NCBI RefSeq assembly: GCF_041154675.1
Contig: NZ_AP031322.1
Location: 1,735,812-1,799,811 of the forward strand
Direction of reading: 5' to 3'
DNA from: Sulfurisphaera javensis
Lineage (GTDB): Archaea > Thermoproteota > Thermoprotei_A > Sulfolobales > Sulfolobaceae
Length of the DNA: 64,000 nt
This document shows, in pieces, positions 62,118 to 64,000 of the stretch; the first letter of the stretch is position 1, and every line of letters starts with the position of its first letter. Position numbers and translations under genes: made by a program. Under the pieces are notes generated by a model that was given only the letters and a program-made list of their open reading frames with translations, was not told the DNA's origin and ran no database searches.

Positions 62118-63477
62118 TAACATCTCCTCTAAAGGATTTAATTTCTTTAATTTTCTCAGTAAGTGCTTGTTCATCAAAATTCTTAATATCACTTATTTTA
62201 TCTACTAACTCAACATAATCCTCCGCATCAATCTCACCTATCATTTTTCCAATTTTATAATTACCTCCCCCTACATACACTTTAAACACCTTTTTACCAT
62301 TTTTCATTGCAGCCCCTAAACCTATATCAGCTATTTGATGCCTACCGCAAGAATGAGAACAACCACTTATATATACTCTTAGCTTTGACCCCTTCTCTTT
62401 TAATATCTTTTCTATATTTTCAGCAACTGTAGTAGTTGATAAAACTGCGGGGGGACAATAATCGTCTCCAATACAAGCTTCTACTAACCTAATTTTTGGT
62501 GGAAATGAATCTAAAACTTCATAATCAACACCTTTTATTTCAAACTCATTTTTCTTTAATGGAATGAATATAGTTTGCATATTGAAAAGTACGACAAAAT
62601 CATAGTTTTCCTTAGCAACTTTTATTATTTCGTTAACTTGATCAGTTGTTAACCAACCCCCAGTTGTCCTTACCATTATTATCTTGACATAGTTTAAATA
62701 ATCTGGATTTTCACCCTTTATCTCTAACTTGTTTTCAAGTTCCTTGATTTTTTCGTTAATTAATTCTTTAGTCTTTTCTTCCCCATACTTATTAAGTACC
62801 CACTTAAATCCCCTCTTCTCATTCTCTTGTTTAAGTAAGTCAGCTACTGCAATTGAAATGGCCATTGCTTCTCTTGCGCTAACATTTTCAAATAATTTAA
62901 CTGATTGAAATTCATGGTCTCCAATTCCTCCACCAATATAAACGTCAAATTTATCCTCTCCTTTTGCGACAATCCCAACATCCATTATTCCGGGTGTTGC
63001 ACAACCTATCTCGCAAGCTGATACTGTTATTTTTACTCTTTTTGGAAGTTTAGGATATTCATACTCTTGGTTATGCCTAAATAACTCGGCAATACTCATA
63101 GCTACTTTAACTGCGTTAGTTTTAGCAAATGGACATAAATAAGAAGGACAAGGCATAACATTTCTTACGGAGGCCCCACAAGAGTCTTGAGGATCTAGGT
63201 CAGCCTCTTTTAGTATTTCTAAAACTTTATTTAAGTTAGACGCGCTAATTCCGTAAAGTTCTACATCACCCCTAGTTGTGAAATGTATTTTGCCATTACC
63301 CATTGTTGATGCTATCTTAACTAAAGCTTCTAGTTGATAAGTATACCACTTTGATGGATCTCTTCTATTAGCTTGCCTTATTCTTACTGAAACTAAATCG
63401 TTGTCTCCTCTACTTGTGTAAATACCTTTAAATCTTATGGGATAGTATTGTTTAAATTTTTCGGAATATTTCATCAA
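62104..63477 (-). CDS. Siroheme nitrite/sulfite reductase
   Basis: 457 residues. N-terminal ferredoxin-like half: RGDNDLVSVRIRQANRRDPS, HFTTRGDVELYGI, SCGASVRNVMPCPSYLCPFA and SACEIGCATPGIMDVGIVAKG. C-terminal cofactor half: CIGDDYC (C-x5-C) and SGCSHSCGRHQIADIG (C-x3-C), the ligands of the [4Fe-4S]-siroheme centre. Sequence alone does not separate nitrite from sulfite reductases, but a nitrate reductase gene upstream and NarK downstream point to ferredoxin-dependent assimilatory nitrite reduction to ammonia. Confidence 0.82.
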   Translation of the reverse strand: MMKYSEKFKQYYPIRFKGIYTSRGDNDLVSVRIRQANRRDPSKWYTYQLEALVKIASTMGNGKIHFTTRGDVELYGISASNLNKVLEILKEADLDPQDSCGASVRNVMPCPSYLCPFAKTNAVKVAMSIAELFRHNQEYEYPKLPKRVKITVSACEIGCATPGIMDVGIVAKGEDKFDVYIGGGIGDHEFQSVKLFENVSAREAMAISIAVADLLKQENEKRGFKWVLNKYGEEKTKELINEKIKELENKLEIKGENPDYLNYVKIIMVRTTGGWLTTDQVNEIIKVAKENYDFVVLFNMQTIFIPLKKNEFEIKGVDYEVLDSFPPKIRLVEACIGDDYCPPAVLSTTTVAENIEKILKEKGSKLRVYISGCSHSCGRHQIADIGLGAAMKNGKKVFKVYVGGGNYKIGKMIGEIDAEDYVELVDKISDIKNFDEQALTEKIKEIKSFRGDVNEEK

Positions 63478-63556
63478 AAATCCTTCATTATTTTATACAT
63501 TTTATATATTTCGAAAATGAAATGTGATAAGTGTTTAATTATAATGATAGATTTCA

Positions 63557-64000
63557 TTAACTCATAAAGGGTTCTATCCTCGCTTTTAAATGCTTATATG
63601 CTGGTTCTTTACTCTCTCTATCTATTTTCCAATCCATTATTTTATTTGTATGTCCCCAGTGGAAAGGCATAAATGCTATATTACCTTTTATCCAATCTAC
63701 ACATTTTGCTGGGACTACTGTGTAACCCTCACCAGTTATGATTTTCACATCATTTCCGTCTTTTATGTGTAATTTATTACAGATCTCTATATCAAGGAAA
63801 ATGTAGTCATCATCGCTAATTACGTTTAGTGACCAACTTTTAGAAGACCTAGTTCTAGTATTCCAATGCCCTTTTGTTCTTCCCGTAATTACTATAAATT
63901 CATTATCCTCAATTAAATCATACTTCTCAAACTCAACTGGTCTTGTCCTAAAAATTTTTGGTTTCACAGGCCACCTATATCCTTTCTCTAATTCTTTGTA
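63557..64000 (-). CDS. Molybdopterin oxidoreductase C-terminus, probable assimilatory nitrate reductase (5' end outside window)
   Basis: The minus-strand frame is open to the window edge (YKELEKGYRWPVKPKIFRTR...), so the apparent GTG start at 63967 is internal. What is seen is the C-terminal molybdopterin-dinucleotide domain: FIVITGRTKGHWNTRTRSS, LDIEICNKLHIKDGNDVKI, VVPAKCVDWIKGNIAFMPFHWG and EPAYKHLKARIEPF, matching the tails of NasA/NarB enzymes. With the reductase and NarK genes after it, a nitrate-to-ammonia operon is likely. Confidence 0.78.
   Translation of the reverse strand, partial: YKELEKGYRWPVKPKIFRTRPVEFEKYDLIEDNEFIVITGRTKGHWNTRTRSSKSWSLNVISDDDYIFLDIEICNKLHIKDGNDVKIITGEGYTVVPAKCVDWIKGNIAFMPFHWGHTNKIMDWKIDRESKEPAYKHLKARIEPFMS

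Noticed and set aside
62117-62192. Longer NarK start at 62192
   Set aside because: Would overlap the reductase gene by 89 bp and add a charged stretch in front of the first helix; a GAGGAG site favours 62117.

Overview
The window reads as chromosomal DNA of a thermoacidophilic crenarchaeon of the order Sulfolobales, probably Sulfurisphaera-like. The evidence is a low G+C base composition, many genes with a TATA-like box about 26 bp before the start codon (leaderless transcription), SD-like GGTGA/GAGG motifs only inside operons, a thermopsin-family secreted protein, Lrp and archaeal winged-helix regulators, and archaeal MntA-HepT and PaREP1 elements. The genus is an inference; no rRNA or tRNA was seen.

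Left part (1-17.3 kb) is mixed accessory DNA. It has the end of a minimal nucleotidyltransferase gene, then about 3 kb of gene remains (threonine synthase tail, a frameshifted winged-helix protein, a kinase-like tail, a PIN toxin). A thermopsin-like surface protein follows, then decayed MFS and membrane-anchored genes, an operon for a secreted phosphoesterase with an EGxE-motif membrane protein, a complete ECF vitamin-type transporter (S, double ATPase, T) with a nearby TenA-family protein and a divergent HTH regulator (likely thiamine-precursor salvage), an orphan CARF-HEPN (Csx1-like) protein, and an MntA-HepT toxin-antitoxin pair.

From about 17.3 kb to the right edge the window is almost wholly a nitrogen-scavenging region: arginine deiminase; a full urease operon ureAB-C-E-F-G-D; cyanase; an Lrp regulator; a class III aminotransferase with an MFS carrier; a reductive pyrimidine/hydantoin degradation set (dihydropyrimidine dehydrogenase-like, dihydropyrimidinase/hydantoinase, beta-ureidopropionase-like amidase, two NCS1 nucleobase/hydantoin permeases, a frameshifted PuuE-like deacetylase/allantoinase, Asp/Glu-racemase-like proteins); an M20 hydrolase; a MocR/LysN-type aminotransferase; six APC permeases; a ureohydrolase (agmatinase/arginase fold) at the centre of an inverted duplication of permease and aminotransferase genes; and at the right edge a nitrate assimilation set (NarK carrier, nitrite/sulfite reductase, C-terminus of a molybdopterin nitrate reductase). 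Together these would turn nitrate, urea, cyanate, arginine/guanidino compounds, pyrimidines, hydantoins and amines into ammonia and keto or semialdehyde acids. The ureohydrolase would make urea for urease, and pyrimidine breakdown would make beta-alanine for the class III aminotransferases.

The most striking unexplained signals are: (1) five APC permeases that share a near-identical N-terminal RESSGLVRE tag and C-terminal EIPPE tag; (2) the inverted duplication around the ureohydrolase, with a 132-bp tract that is 131/132 identical between the two aminotransferase genes (gene conversion); (3) a urease whose flap cysteine (residue 319) is valine; (4) an orphan, motif-degenerate Csx1-like protein; and (5) several genes each broken by one base change. 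All calls come from reading the sequence; no database search was run.
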